Origin: Chloroflexota bacterium
Lineage (GTDB): Bacteria > Chloroflexota > Limnocylindria > Limnocylindrales > CSP1-4
Direction: 5' to 3'
DNA length: 13,625 bases
Assembly: GCA_021785115.1 (NCBI GenBank)
Contig: JAJYGO010000324.1
Coordinates: 1-13,625 of the forward strand
The notes under the pieces were generated by a model, which worked only from the letters and a program-made list of their open reading frames with translations, was not told the origin of the DNA and ran no database searches. A program made the translations under genes and the position numbers. Below, piece after piece: positions 6,357 to 13,542 of the stretch. Positions within the stretch are counted from its first letter, which is position 1. Every line of letters begins with the position of its first letter.

Positions 6357-7972
6357 GACTCGCCGCGCCCGTCAGCCGGCTCGGTGCGCCACTGGAACAG
6401 TGGTGCGACCGCCCGCCCGGCGACGGGTGGCCGTGCCGCTGGCGGCGGCCCGACACGTGCGGACCCGCGCTGCTGCAGCTCGACGATGTCGAGCCGGTAC
6501 CCGGCCGCGGACGTGCTGAACTGGTCCTCGTAGTCGACCGTGCAACCGGTCGAGACGCTCTCCTCCAGCCGGGCGGCACGCTCGGCGTGCGCGGGCGGGA
6601 TCACGTAGCGGTCCTCGTACGGAGCGATGGCGAGGAGCCGGTAGAGCTCCTCGATCTCGGCCGGCGCCAGGCCCACCGAGCTCGCGATCGTCGCGTCCAC
6701 CTCGCCCTGGACCTGCGCCGCGCGCATGAACGTCCTGATTGCGGCTAGCCGCCGGAGCACGACGCGGATCGCGTCGGCGTCGCCGGCCGTGAGCAGGTTC
6801 GCCAGGTACTCGACGGGGATACGCAGCCGGTCGATCGCGTGGAACACGACGTCCGGGTTCCGCTGCTCCTCGTTCTCCGCCAGCGCGTCGAGGACGGGCG
6901 ACAGGGGCGGCACGTACCAGACCATCGGCAGCGTCCGGAACTCGGGATGGAGCGGCAGCGCCAGCCCGAAGCGGACCGCGAGGGTGTAGATCGGCGAGCG
7001 TTGGGCCGCAGCGATCCAGTCCTCGGGGATGCCGCTCCGCCGCGCCTCGGCCAGGACGGCGGTGTCGTGCGGGTCGAGGAACACGTCGAGCTGCGCCTCG
7101 CGCAGCTGTGCGGGATCGCGGACGGAGGCGGCGGCCTCGACCCGGTCGGCGTCGTACAGGATGAGCCCGAGGTAGCGGAGCCGGCCGACGCACGTCTCCG
7201 AGCAGATGGTCGGCTGGCCGATCTCGATGCGGGGGTAGCAGAAGGTGCACTTCTCGGCCTTGCCGCTCTTGTGGTTGAAGTAGACCTTCTTGTAAGGGCA
7301 GCCGCTGACGCAGAACCGCCAGCCCCGGCACGCGTCCTGGTCGACCAGGACGATCCCGTCCTCCTCGCGCTTGTACATCGCCCCCGAGGGACAGGAGGCG
7401 ACGCAGGACGGGTTGAGGCAGTGCTCGCAGATCCGGGGCAGGTAGAACATGAAGGCCTGCTCGTACTCGAACCGCACCTTCTCCTCGATCCCTCGCAGGT
7501 TGGGATCTCCGGGCGCTGTCTGCGGCGCCCCCGCCAGGTCGTCCTCCCAGTTCGAGCCCCACTGCAGCGCGATGGGCTTGCCGGTCAGGCGCGACTGGGC
7601 GCGCGCGACCGGGCCGTGCTCGGAGACCGGTGCCGTGAAGAGCCGCTCGTAGTCGTAGGTCCAGGGCTCCCCGTAGTCATCGATCGAGGGCAGATCCGGG
7701 TTGGCAAAGATCGTCAGGAGCTTGCGGATCGCACCGCCACCCTTGAGGCGAAGCTTGCCGCGCCGATCGAGTTCCCAACCGCCCTTCCAGTGCTCCTGGT
7801 CCTCGTAACCCTTCGGGTAGCCCAGGCCGGGCTTCGTCTCCACGTTGTTGAACCAGACGTAGTCCGTGCCCGGCCGGTTGGTCCAGACCTGCTTGCAGGT
7901 GACGCTGCAGGTGTGGCAGCCGATGCACTTGTCGAGGTTCATGACCATCCCGACGTGGGCCATCACACGCAT
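6353..7972 (-). CDS. narH: Respiratory nitrate reductase beta subunit (iron-sulfur)
   Basis: Electron-transfer subunit carrying one [3Fe-4S] and three [4Fe-4S] clusters between NarI haem and NarG. It has 539 residues. The first cluster motif is at residues 16-26 (CIGCHTCSVTC). Further cysteines lie in CEHCLNPSCVASCPSGAMYK, CRGWRFCVSGCPYKK and KCTFCYPRIE, ending with ICSETCVGRLRYLG. The Trp in CRGWRFC replaces a cysteine and marks the [3Fe-4S] cluster, as in E. coli NarH. Family blocks near the C-terminus (LPLHPEFRTLPMVWYVPPLS, PVEYLANLLTAGD, YEDRYVIPPAH) are intact. About 30 extra Pro/Arg/Ala-rich residues follow at the end. The ATG at 7970-7972 is preceded by GGAGGTG eight bases upstream and shares one base with the narG stop (TGATG). 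Confidence 0.98.
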   Translation of the reverse strand: MRVMAHVGMVMNLDKCIGCHTCSVTCKQVWTNRPGTDYVWFNNVETKPGLGYPKGYEDQEHWKGGWELDRRGKLRLKGGGAIRKLLTIFANPDLPSIDDYGEPWTYDYERLFTAPVSEHGPVARAQSRLTGKPIALQWGSNWEDDLAGAPQTAPGDPNLRGIEEKVRFEYEQAFMFYLPRICEHCLNPSCVASCPSGAMYKREEDGIVLVDQDACRGWRFCVSGCPYKKVYFNHKSGKAEKCTFCYPRIEIGQPTICSETCVGRLRYLGLILYDADRVEAAASVRDPAQLREAQLDVFLDPHDTAVLAEARRSGIPEDWIAAAQRSPIYTLAVRFGLALPLHPEFRTLPMVWYVPPLSPVLDALAENEEQRNPDVVFHAIDRLRIPVEYLANLLTAGDADAIRVVLRRLAAIRTFMRAAQVQGEVDATIASSVGLAPAEIEELYRLLAIAPYEDRYVIPPAHAERAARLEESVSTGCTVDYEDQFSTSAAGYRLDIVELQQRGSARVGPPPAARPPVAGRAVAPLFQWRTEPADGRGES

Positions 7973-10900
7973 CAGAAGCGCACCTCCGCGCTGCGCTTGC
8001 GGATGACCGTCGTCTCGTCCCGCTGGGAGCCGCACGGGCCGTAGTAGTTGAATCCCCAGGAGAGCTGCGCGTACCCGCCGACCATGTGGCTCGGCTTCAT
8101 CACCAGGCGGGTGAGGCTGTTGTCCGTGCCGCCGCGCCTTCCCGTCACCTCGCTGATCGGGGACTGCAGGTGGCGGTCCTTGGCGTGGTACATGAGGCAC
8201 GTCCCGGACGGGATCCGGTGGCTCACCACCGCCCGGCAGGAGACGGCCCCGTTGCGGTTGTACGCCTCGATCCAGTCGTTGTCGGCGACACCGATCCGGG
8301 TCGCGTCCTGGTCGTTCATCCAGATGACCGCGCCGCCCCGGAAGAGGGTCAGCATGTGGAGGTTGTCCTGGTACTCGGAGTGGATCGACATCTTCGAGTG
8401 CGGGGTCAGGTAGCGGACGGTCAGTTCCAGGCCATCGGCGGCACCCATCCCGTCTGAGCCGAAGTGGCGCGGGAGGTCGAGCGGTGGCCGGAAGGCCGGC
8501 AGACCGTCGCCGAGCTCGAGGAGCCAGGCGTGGTCGAGGTAGAAGTGCTGCCGCCCGGAGAGGGTGTGCCAGGGGATGCCCCGCTCGACGTTCTGGGTGA
8601 ACGGGGCATAGCGCCGGTCCTCGGCCTCGATGCCCGACCACTCGGCTGAGGTGATGACGGTGGACGGTCCGCGCTGCGTGTCGGCGAAGGTCACCCGATC
8701 GCCCGCCCGACTCGCAGCCAGGTCGGCGAGCGGCACGCCGGTCCGCCGCTCGAGCGAGCGGAAGCTCTCCACGGCGTTGCGGCCGTTGGTCGTGCCCGAC
8801 AGCGCCAGGATCGCTTCGCAGACACCCTCGGCCTGCTCCAGGGATGGCCGCCCGTCCGCGACGCCACCCCGGACGATCCCGTTGTGCGCCGCGAGGTAAG
8901 CCACGTCGTCGGTGGGCGTCCAGGAGATCCCCTTGACGGTGATCCCCTGCTGCTCCACCAGCGGACCCAGGGCCGTGAGCTTCTCGGCCACCGCCCCGTA
9001 GTCGCGCTCGACGACGACGAGCTTCGGCATCGTCTGGCCGGGGATCGGCTCGCACTCGCCGCGCCCCCAGTCACGCGCAATTCCCGAGGGCTGGGCGAGC
9101 TCGTCGGGGCTGTCGTGCAGCAGCGGCACGGCGAGCAGATCGCGCCGGACACCGAGGTGCGTCCGGGCCAGCGCCGAGAAGCGCGCGGCGACCGCCTTCC
9201 AGGCATCCCAGTCGGTCCGCGCCTCCCAGGGCGGCGCGATGGCGGGGTTGAAGGAGTTGACGAAGGGATGCAGGTCGGTGGTCGAGAGGTCGTGCTTCTC
9301 GTACCAGGTCGCCGCCGGCAGGACGATGTCCGAGAAGAGGCAGGTGCCCGTCATCCGGAAGTCGATCGTCGTCAGCAGATCGAGCTTGCCGCGGGGCGCC
9401 TCGTCGCGCCACACGACCTCGGCTGGGCGCAGGTCCGGCGGCGACTCCTGCGCCCGGACGGCCTCCAGGGGCGAGCCGAGGAGGTGGCGCAGGAAGTACT
9501 CGTGGCCCTTCCCGGACGACGTGAACAGGTTCGCACGCCAGACGGTCAGGACGCGCGGGAAGTTCTCTGGGGCATCCGGGTCCGCGGCCGCGAAGTTGAG
9601 CCGACCCGCCTTCAGCTCGTCGAGGACGTGCTCGGCCGGGTCGCGACCCTCGAGGTCTGCCTCCCCCACGAGAGCGAGCGGGTTCCGGTCGAAGGTGGGA
9701 TTCGAGGGCAGCCAGCCCATCCGGGCGGCCTGCAGGTTGCAGTCGACGAACTGGCGACCCTCGAAGAGGCCCTGGCCGAGCGGCGAGGCGAGCTCGCCGG
9801 CATCGAACCCCTCGTACCGCCACTGGTCGCTGGCGAGGTACCAGTACGGCGTCCCCGCCTGGTGGCGCGTGGGGCGCACCCAGTCGGTGGCGAACGCCAG
9901 CGTCGACCAGCCGCCGAGTGGCCGAACCTTCTCCTGCCCCACGTAGTGCGCCCAGCCGCCGCCGTTGACGCCCTCGCAGCCGCACAGCGCGATCAGCGAG
10001 AGGAACGCGCGATAGATCTGGTCGGAGTGGTACCAGTGGTTGGTACCGGCCCCCATGGCGATCATCGAGCGGCCCTTGGTCAGCTCGGCATTGCGGGCGA
10101 ACTCGCGGCCGATCCGGGCAGCCGCCTCTGCGGGGACCGAGGTGATGGGCTCCTGCCAGGCCGGCGTGCAGGGCTGCGTGGCATCGTCGTACCCCGTCGG
10201 CCAGTCGCCCGGGAGCCCCGCGCGGGCCACGCCGTACTGCGCCAGCAGCAGGTCGAAGACGGTCGTCACCAGGTGGTCCCCGACGCGGACGGCGGGCACC
10301 CCCCGGCGCATCGTCGAGCCGCCCTCGGTCGGACCCTCGTCGAAGCGGGGCAGGTCGACCGCCACCGGTTCGGCGTCGGGCCGGCCGAGCAGCGTCAACA
10401 CCGGCCGGATGGTGCCCAGGTCCAGGTTCCAGCGGCCCTCACCCTCCTCGCCGTGCCGGAAGCCGATCGAGCCATTGGGCACCGCTGGCGCGCCCATGGC
10501 CTCGTCGAGCACGACGGTCTTCCACTCGGCGTGCTCGCTCGATGCGGCGGGGTCGGCGGGCAGGTCGGCCGCGTGGAGGAAGCGATCCCCGGTGTAGACG
10601 CCGGGGGCGCGCTCCCGGAGCGTCACGAGGAAGGGCAGGTCCGTGAAGCGCCGCGCGTAGTCCTCGAAGTAGGGCACCTGGCGCTCGACGTAGTACTCGC
10701 GCAGGATGACGTGGCCCATGGCCATGGCCAGCGCCCCGTCGGTCCCCGGCTGTGCCGCGAGCCAGTCGTCCGCGAACTTCGTGTGGTCGGAGTAGTCGGG
10801 CGAGACAACGACCACCTTCTGACCCCGGTAACGAGCCTCGACCATGAAGTGCGCGTCCGGGGTCCGGGTGATCGGGATGTTGGTGCCCCAGATGATCAGG

Positions 10901-11646
10901 TAGGCGGCGTTCCACCAGTCAGCTGACTCGGGGACGTCGGTCTGGTCGCCGAAGACCTGCGGCGAGGCAGGGGGCAGGTCCGCGTACCAGTCGTAGAACG
11001 ACAGGATCACCCCGCCGATCAGGGAGAGGAAGCGGGTGCCGCCGGCGTACGAGACCATCGACATGGCCGGGATCGGGGTGAAGCCCACCACCCGATCGGG
11101 GCCGTACCGCTTGATCGTGTAGACGTGGGCGGCAGCGATCATCTCGACCGCTTCCTCCCAGCTCGCCCGCACGAAGCCGCCCCGGCCGCGCTCTGCCTTG
11201 TAGGAACGGCCCGCCTCGGGATCCTCGACGATCGAACCCCAAGCTTCCACGGGATCACCGAGCCGGGCCAACGCCGCCTGCCAGAGCTCCTGCAGCGAGC
11301 CGCGGATGTACGGGTACTTCACCCGCAGCGGCGAGTAGGTGTACCAGGAGAACGAGGCGCCACGGGGGCAGCCGCGCGGCTCGTACTCGGGCATGTCCGG
11401 CCCGACAGACGGGTAGTCGACGGCCTGGCTCTCCCAGGTGATGTAGCCATCCTTGACGTACACCATCCATGAGCACGAGCCGGTGCAGTTGACCCCATGC
11501 GTCGAACGAACGGCCTTGTCGTGCTGCCAGCGGTCGCGGTAGAAGGACTCCCACTCGCGACGGCCAGTGGTGAGCATTGTCCAGCCATCCGACGCGGGCT
11601 CGCCGCGCTTGAAGTACCGATGGACGCCACGCAAGGCGCGCTCCAC
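7972..11646 (-). CDS. narG: Respiratory nitrate reductase alpha subunit (molybdenum)
   Basis: Catalytic subunit that reduces nitrate to nitrite at a bis-molybdopterin guanine dinucleotide centre on the cytoplasmic side. From the GTG at 11646 the protein has 1224 residues. With this start, the FS0 cluster ligands are His50, Cys54, Cys58 and Cys93 (STHGVNCTGSCSW; EPRGCPRGAS), and the predicted Mo ligand is Asp223 in WYADLPPASPQ. These are the numbers of E. coli NarG, which supports this start, though GTG 11658 and TTG 11634 are alternatives and none has a strong ribosome site. The vestigial signal-like VHRYFKRG and the blocks SNPTFDRNP, SSGKGHEYFLRHLLGSPLEA and GGYAQLSWGFNYYGPCGS fit the family throughout. 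The frame is open upstream into the cupin gene, but that part is not NarG-like. It lies 107 bases after the cupin stop. Confidence 0.98.
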   Translation of the reverse strand: MERALRGVHRYFKRGEPASDGWTMLTTGRREWESFYRDRWQHDKAVRSTHGVNCTGSCSWMVYVKDGYITWESQAVDYPSVGPDMPEYEPRGCPRGASFSWYTYSPLRVKYPYIRGSLQELWQAALARLGDPVEAWGSIVEDPEAGRSYKAERGRGGFVRASWEEAVEMIAAAHVYTIKRYGPDRVVGFTPIPAMSMVSYAGGTRFLSLIGGVILSFYDWYADLPPASPQVFGDQTDVPESADWWNAAYLIIWGTNIPITRTPDAHFMVEARYRGQKVVVVSPDYSDHTKFADDWLAAQPGTDGALAMAMGHVILREYYVERQVPYFEDYARRFTDLPFLVTLRERAPGVYTGDRFLHAADLPADPAASSEHAEWKTVVLDEAMGAPAVPNGSIGFRHGEEGEGRWNLDLGTIRPVLTLLGRPDAEPVAVDLPRFDEGPTEGGSTMRRGVPAVRVGDHLVTTVFDLLLAQYGVARAGLPGDWPTGYDDATQPCTPAWQEPITSVPAEAAARIGREFARNAELTKGRSMIAMGAGTNHWYHSDQIYRAFLSLIALCGCEGVNGGGWAHYVGQEKVRPLGGWSTLAFATDWVRPTRHQAGTPYWYLASDQWRYEGFDAGELASPLGQGLFEGRQFVDCNLQAARMGWLPSNPTFDRNPLALVGEADLEGRDPAEHVLDELKAGRLNFAAADPDAPENFPRVLTVWRANLFTSSGKGHEYFLRHLLGSPLEAVRAQESPPDLRPAEVVWRDEAPRGKLDLLTTIDFRMTGTCLFSDIVLPAATWYEKHDLSTTDLHPFVNSFNPAIAPPWEARTDWDAWKAVAARFSALARTHLGVRRDLLAVPLLHDSPDELAQPSGIARDWGRGECEPIPGQTMPKLVVVERDYGAVAEKLTALGPLVEQQGITVKGISWTPTDDVAYLAAHNGIVRGGVADGRPSLEQAEGVCEAILALSGTTNGRNAVESFRSLERRTGVPLADLAASRAGDRVTFADTQRGPSTVITSAEWSGIEAEDRRYAPFTQNVERGIPWHTLSGRQHFYLDHAWLLELGDGLPAFRPPLDLPRHFGSDGMGAADGLELTVRYLTPHSKMSIHSEYQDNLHMLTLFRGGAVIWMNDQDATRIGVADNDWIEAYNRNGAVSCRAVVSHRIPSGTCLMYHAKDRHLQSPISEVTGRRGGTDNSLTRLVMKPSHMVGGYAQLSWGFNYYGPCGSQRDETTVIRKRSAEVRF

Positions 11647-11734
11647 GGCATCGTCCACGCCTGCAGTCCGCCCCGAGCCTCCACGCAGGGGGCCGTCCTG
11701 GCGGTCTGCCGGGCCGGGACCCGCATGCCGTAGC

Positions 11735-11748
11735 GGGGAGCGATCCCC
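11735..11748 (-). promoter_or_regulatory. Small hairpin between cupin and narG
   Basis: GGGGA and TCCCC form a perfect five-pair stem around a four-base loop, starting five bases after the cupin stop codon on the transcribed (minus) strand. No T-run follows. It lies in the 107-base gap before narG and could set transcript stability between the two genes, or mean nothing. Confidence 0.25.
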
Positions 11749-11753
11749 CACGA

Positions 11754-12161
11754 TCAGCCCGGCCAGCTGAAATGGAGGAGGATGGCGCTGTCCTCGGCCG
11801 CAAGCGCGCGCCACGGGTGGCCCGCGGCGAGGGCGGCCATCTGCCCTGTGCCGACTTCGGTGCTCTCGTCGCCCACGTGCAGCGAAACCCGGCCCTGCCG
11901 AACCTGCACGCTCACGTGGCCCCGCGGGTCGTCCTCGTCAAAACGGGCTCCGGTCCTGAGGACGACGAGAACAATGCGGAACGCATCCGTCTTCACCAGC
12001 GTCTTTGCGTTTCGGTCGTGCTGCTGGAACTGACGCTCGCGACGAAGTCCCGCGATCTCCTCGGCGAAGTCGAAGCAGAGCAGGGGTGCTGAGAGGACGT
12101 GCGTCTCGCGCACTCCGTGTGCCCCGACCCGCGAACGGTGCTCGACCGCGCGTCGTTCCAT
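11754..12161 (-). CDS. Small cupin-domain protein heading the nar operon
   Basis: A 135-residue cytosolic protein with a single C-terminal cupin-like barrel (about residues 55-132). The N-terminal part has a polar segment and the block LLCFDFAEEIAGLRRERQFQ (27-46). A run of beta strands follows (FRIVLVVLRTGA, GHVSVQVRQGRVSLHVGD, GQMAALAAGHPWRALAAEDS, AILLHFSW). In related cupins the first strand pair carries metal-binding histidines; here that position reads FDEDDPRGH, and the second motif has GHPWRAL in place of a PH pair, so metal binding looks reduced or lost. The ATG at 12159-12161 is preceded by AAGGAG. It is the first gene of the probable nar operon and its control region faces the divergent gene at 12499. 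A sensory or accessory role in nitrate respiration is a guess; no catalytic function is claimed. Confidence 0.8.
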   Translation of the reverse strand: MERRAVEHRSRVGAHGVRETHVLSAPLLCFDFAEEIAGLRRERQFQQHDRNAKTLVKTDAFRIVLVVLRTGARFDEDDPRGHVSVQVRQGRVSLHVGDESTEVGTGQMAALAAGHPWRALAAEDSAILLHFSWPG

Positions 12162-12181
12162 GGCGCTCCTTCACCTGCGCG

Positions 12182-12213
12182 GGCTGGATGGCTCGACCAC
12201 GGCCCATCCAGCC
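12182..12213 (-). promoter_or_regulatory. Perfect 10-bp inverted repeat before the cupin-nar operon
   Basis: GGCTGGATGG (12182-12191) and its exact complement CCATCCAGCC (12204-12213) flank a 12-base centre. The centres of the two arms are 22 bases apart, about two helical turns, as in many dimeric operator sites; as RNA it would form a 10-pair stem just before the cupin ribosome site (12168-12173). It lies 20 bases upstream of the cupin ATG. Either an operator or a leader hairpin is possible. Confidence 0.6.
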
Positions 12214-12233
12214 GTCGACGCGCCTTCGCGCGC

Positions 12234-12263
12234 ACGCTAGGAGCCTCCGAGTCACGCCGTCAG
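12234..12263 (-). promoter_or_regulatory. Weak candidate promoter for the cupin-nar operon
   Basis: On the minus strand CTGACG (12258-12263) and TAGCGT (12234-12239) are separated by 18 bases. The second fits the loose TAnnnT form of high-GC -10 elements; the first matches four of six -35 positions. Transcription from here would place the 12182-12213 inverted repeat in the leader. No FNR-type TTGAT-N4-ATCAA site was seen in this gap. Confidence 0.25.
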
Positions 12264-12408
12264 TCGCCCAGCAGACCGACAGCTCGTGCCGGCGGTGCAT
12301 CGCGTGACGCCGAGAGGGACGGGCGGCCGTCGGGCCGAGTGACATGCCCCCACTGCCAATCTCGCAGATCCCCTGCAGGGTCCTCCGCCCACGGGCGCGC
12401 CCCACAGG

Positions 12409-12436
12409 TTGACGGCCCGGAGGCCCCGCCGATCCT
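12409..12436 (+). promoter_or_regulatory. Weak candidate promoter for the plus-strand membrane gene
   Basis: TTGACG (12409-12414) matches five of six -35 positions; GATCCT (12431-12436) follows after 16 bases and matches only three of six -10 positions. It lies just before the GC hairpin and 63 bases before the start codon at 12499. Confidence 0.25.
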
Positions 12437-12461
12437 CCGGCGCCCCGGCGCGGGGCGCCGG
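12437..12461 (+). promoter_or_regulatory. Perfect all-GC 10-bp hairpin in the leader of the 12499 gene
   Basis: CCGGCGCCCC (12437-12446) pairs perfectly with GGGGCGCCGG (12452-12461) around a GGCGC loop. It is the most stable simple hairpin noticed in the window. It lies between a candidate promoter and the ribosome site of the gene at 12499. No T-run follows on either strand. It could be a leader structure, or a GC-type terminator for transcripts arriving from the right on the minus strand. Confidence 0.5.
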
Positions 12462-12498
12462 GCCCGCAGCCGAGAGCACGTCGGCGGGAGGAACGCAG

Positions 12499-12945
12499 AT
12501 GCCCGACATCAAGCTCGCCCGGGCGATCGCTCTGGCGACGAGGGCCGACCCGGTGGAAATCGGGGGACCGGGCACCCTCCGGCTGGCCGCCGCACTCGAG
12601 CAGGTTCCCGAGCGTCTCATCGAACGCCTGACGGCCGAGGAGCTCGCCAACGTCAAGGTCGCCATCGCGCTCCTTGTATGGGCCGCGGTCAGCGGCGTGC
12701 GGCTGGGGCGGGCGCCGCGGCAGGCATGGTGGCTGGCCGTCGCCGGCAGCGGCGGCTGGTTCGCCGCCGTGCTGCTGCTCGACGTGCTCTTGCTCATGCA
12801 GGGCCTGCTCGGCCTGGCCTGGTCGGGCACCTTGCCCCTGATGGTCCACGCGATGCTGACCGCTATCGGTATGCTGCTGGTGGTCATTGCGTTGGCCGCG
12901 GGTCTGCCCGCCCGGCCGGCGGAGGAAGACGGGGTGGGCGAGTAG
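12499..12945 (+). CDS. Three-helix membrane protein of unknown function
   Basis: A 148-residue protein that I do not recognise. The first 50 residues are a soluble, mixed-charge segment (MPDIKLARAIALATRADP; then ALEQVPERLIERLTAEEL, which may form an amphipathic helix). Three hydrophobic segments follow at about 52-67, 77-103 and 111-136, with a Trp-rich loop (RAPRQAWWLAV) after the first and a short acidic tail. The ATG at 12499-12501 has a very good GGGAGGA site seven bases upstream, and the coding sequence looks normal for the window, so the gene is probably real. It is divergent from the cupin-nar operon across 337 bases, with a 10-bp hairpin in its leader. Shared control with nitrate respiration is possible but unproven. 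Confidence 0.75.
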   Translation: MPDIKLARAIALATRADPVEIGGPGTLRLAAALEQVPERLIERLTAEELANVKVAIALLVWAAVSGVRLGRAPRQAWWLAVAGSGGWFAAVLLLDVLLLMQGLLGLAWSGTLPLMVHAMLTAIGMLLVVIALAAGLPARPAEEDGVGE

Positions 12946-13257
12946 CGGCCTGCCACTGGCGCGAGACTCGCCGAAAGCAGGTCCTTCGCGAACGTGGCCG
13001 AACACTGCATCCGGGGGGCTCGACACGAGACGCCGCCGTCGCCGGTTGGGGGCCTGTTCGGCCACAAGTCTCTCGGGGGAAGCAGGCCAGGCGAGACTGC
13101 CCAGCACGGCCGTGTGTCGACCGACCACGTGCGGCTCGTGAGCGTTCAAGGCCCCACAGGCCGTCGCGCTCCCCGGTTCCGAGCCAGGCGGGCCCTAGTC
13201 GATTTCGCGGCCCATTGTTATCCGCCTCGGCCGCCTGCACCCGACGTCACTCGTGGC
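12946..13257. other. Gap between the two small membrane genes; no supported gene
   Basis: About 310 bases with open frames on both strands, but none has family-like sequence, a good ribosome site and sensible composition together. Apart from the hairpin just behind the preceding stop and a GGCCTG/CAGGCC pair further on, nothing clear was found. As the flanking genes converge on it, it probably holds their 3' ends and terminators. Confidence 0.45.
12947..12983 (+). terminator. Possible hairpin terminator after the 12499 gene
   Basis: Starting two bases after the stop codon, GGCCTGC (12947-12953, with a skipped or wobble pair) faces GCAGGTC (12977-12983), and GGCG (12958-12961) can pair with CGCC (12969-12972) inside. 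There is no T-run. Position directly behind the stop is the main argument. Confidence 0.3.
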
Positions 13258-13440
13258 TCAGGAGTTGTCCGTGCGATCCCTGCGCTTACGTGCTCGGTGC
13301 TCCACGTAGAGCACGAGGAGGAGGCCGAATAGCGCTCCTACCAGGGTGGCTAACACACCGTACCGGGTCCACACGATGACCAGACCGTAGATCGCAGCTG
13401 GGAGTGCCGCCCAGTGGATTCCGATCCGTGATTTCTTCAT
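13258..13440 (-). CDS. Small two-helix membrane protein, unknown function
   Basis: A 60-residue protein from the ATG at 13440, not recognised. It has a basic start (MKKSRIGIHW), a hydrophobic segment (about 9-24), a short TRYG turn, a second hydrophobic segment (28-46) and a highly charged tail (EHRARKRRDRTDNS). This is the typical layout of a hairpin membrane protein with both ends in the cytoplasm. Codon choice is less GC-biased than in its neighbours (for example AAA, TCA, TTA, CTA), which may point to transfer or low expression. A GTG at 13449 is an alternative start; neither has a Shine-Dalgarno site. Support comes from the promoter-like element 30 bases upstream. It could be a chance frame, but the protein-like pattern argues otherwise. 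Confidence 0.55.
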   Translation of the reverse strand: MKKSRIGIHWAALPAAIYGLVIVWTRYGVLATLVGALFGLLLVLYVEHRARKRRDRTDNS

Positions 13441-13469
13441 CTGGTGCACCGCTACGGACAGCCGAACAC

Positions 13470-13498
13470 ACCGTAGCCCTGGAGACCCAGGGCGACAA
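13470..13498 (-). promoter_or_regulatory. Promoter-like element with a 7-bp dyad in the spacer
   Basis: On the minus strand TTGTCG (13493-13498) and TACGGT (13470-13475) are exactly 17 bases apart. The spacer is almost wholly a perfect dyad: GCCCTGG (13476-13482), four bases, CCAGGGC (13487-13493). The -10 fits TAnnnT. It would start transcription about 20 bases before the small membrane gene. The same dyad could instead be a hairpin at the 3' end of a gene from the right. Confidence 0.4.
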
Positions 13499-13506
13499 GG
13501 GTTGCT

Positions 13507-13535
13507 GCCCGATCGTGTGGACTGCAGCCCGATCG
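13507..13535 (-). repeat. Two direct CGATCGGGC repeats 20 bp apart
   Basis: The nine-base unit GCCCGATCG (plus strand) occurs at 13507-13515 and 13527-13535, a period of 20 bases, about two helical turns. The nearer copy ends eight bases upstream of the candidate -35 element, a usual place for tandem activator sites. Confidence 0.4.
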
Positions 13536-13542
13536 GCGGCGC

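Noticed and set aside
7973..9055. Open frame continuing upstream of narH inside narG
   Set aside because: The narH ATG at 7972 has a perfect ribosome site and aligns with the known NarH start; the upstream part is a shifted reading of narG.
8884..10926. Long open plus-strand frame of about 680 codons opposite narG
   Set aside because: Antisense shadow of the strongly conserved narG; composition is Arg/Gly/Val-rich without motifs.
13144..13185. T-loop-like strings (GTTCAAGGC; GGTTCCGAGCC) suggesting a tRNA remnant
   Set aside because: Neighbouring bases cannot form the T stem and no acceptor or anticodon arms fit.
13214..13225. Twelve bases identical to one half of the lac operator (GCGGATAACAAT on the minus strand)
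   Set aside because: Only a half site, no matching second arm, and it lies behind a gene rather than before one.
11938..13379. Long open frames on both strands across the divergent control region and small membrane genes
   Set aside because: Low-complexity Arg/Pro/Ala translations without ribosome sites or motifs; they conflict with better supported genes and hairpins.
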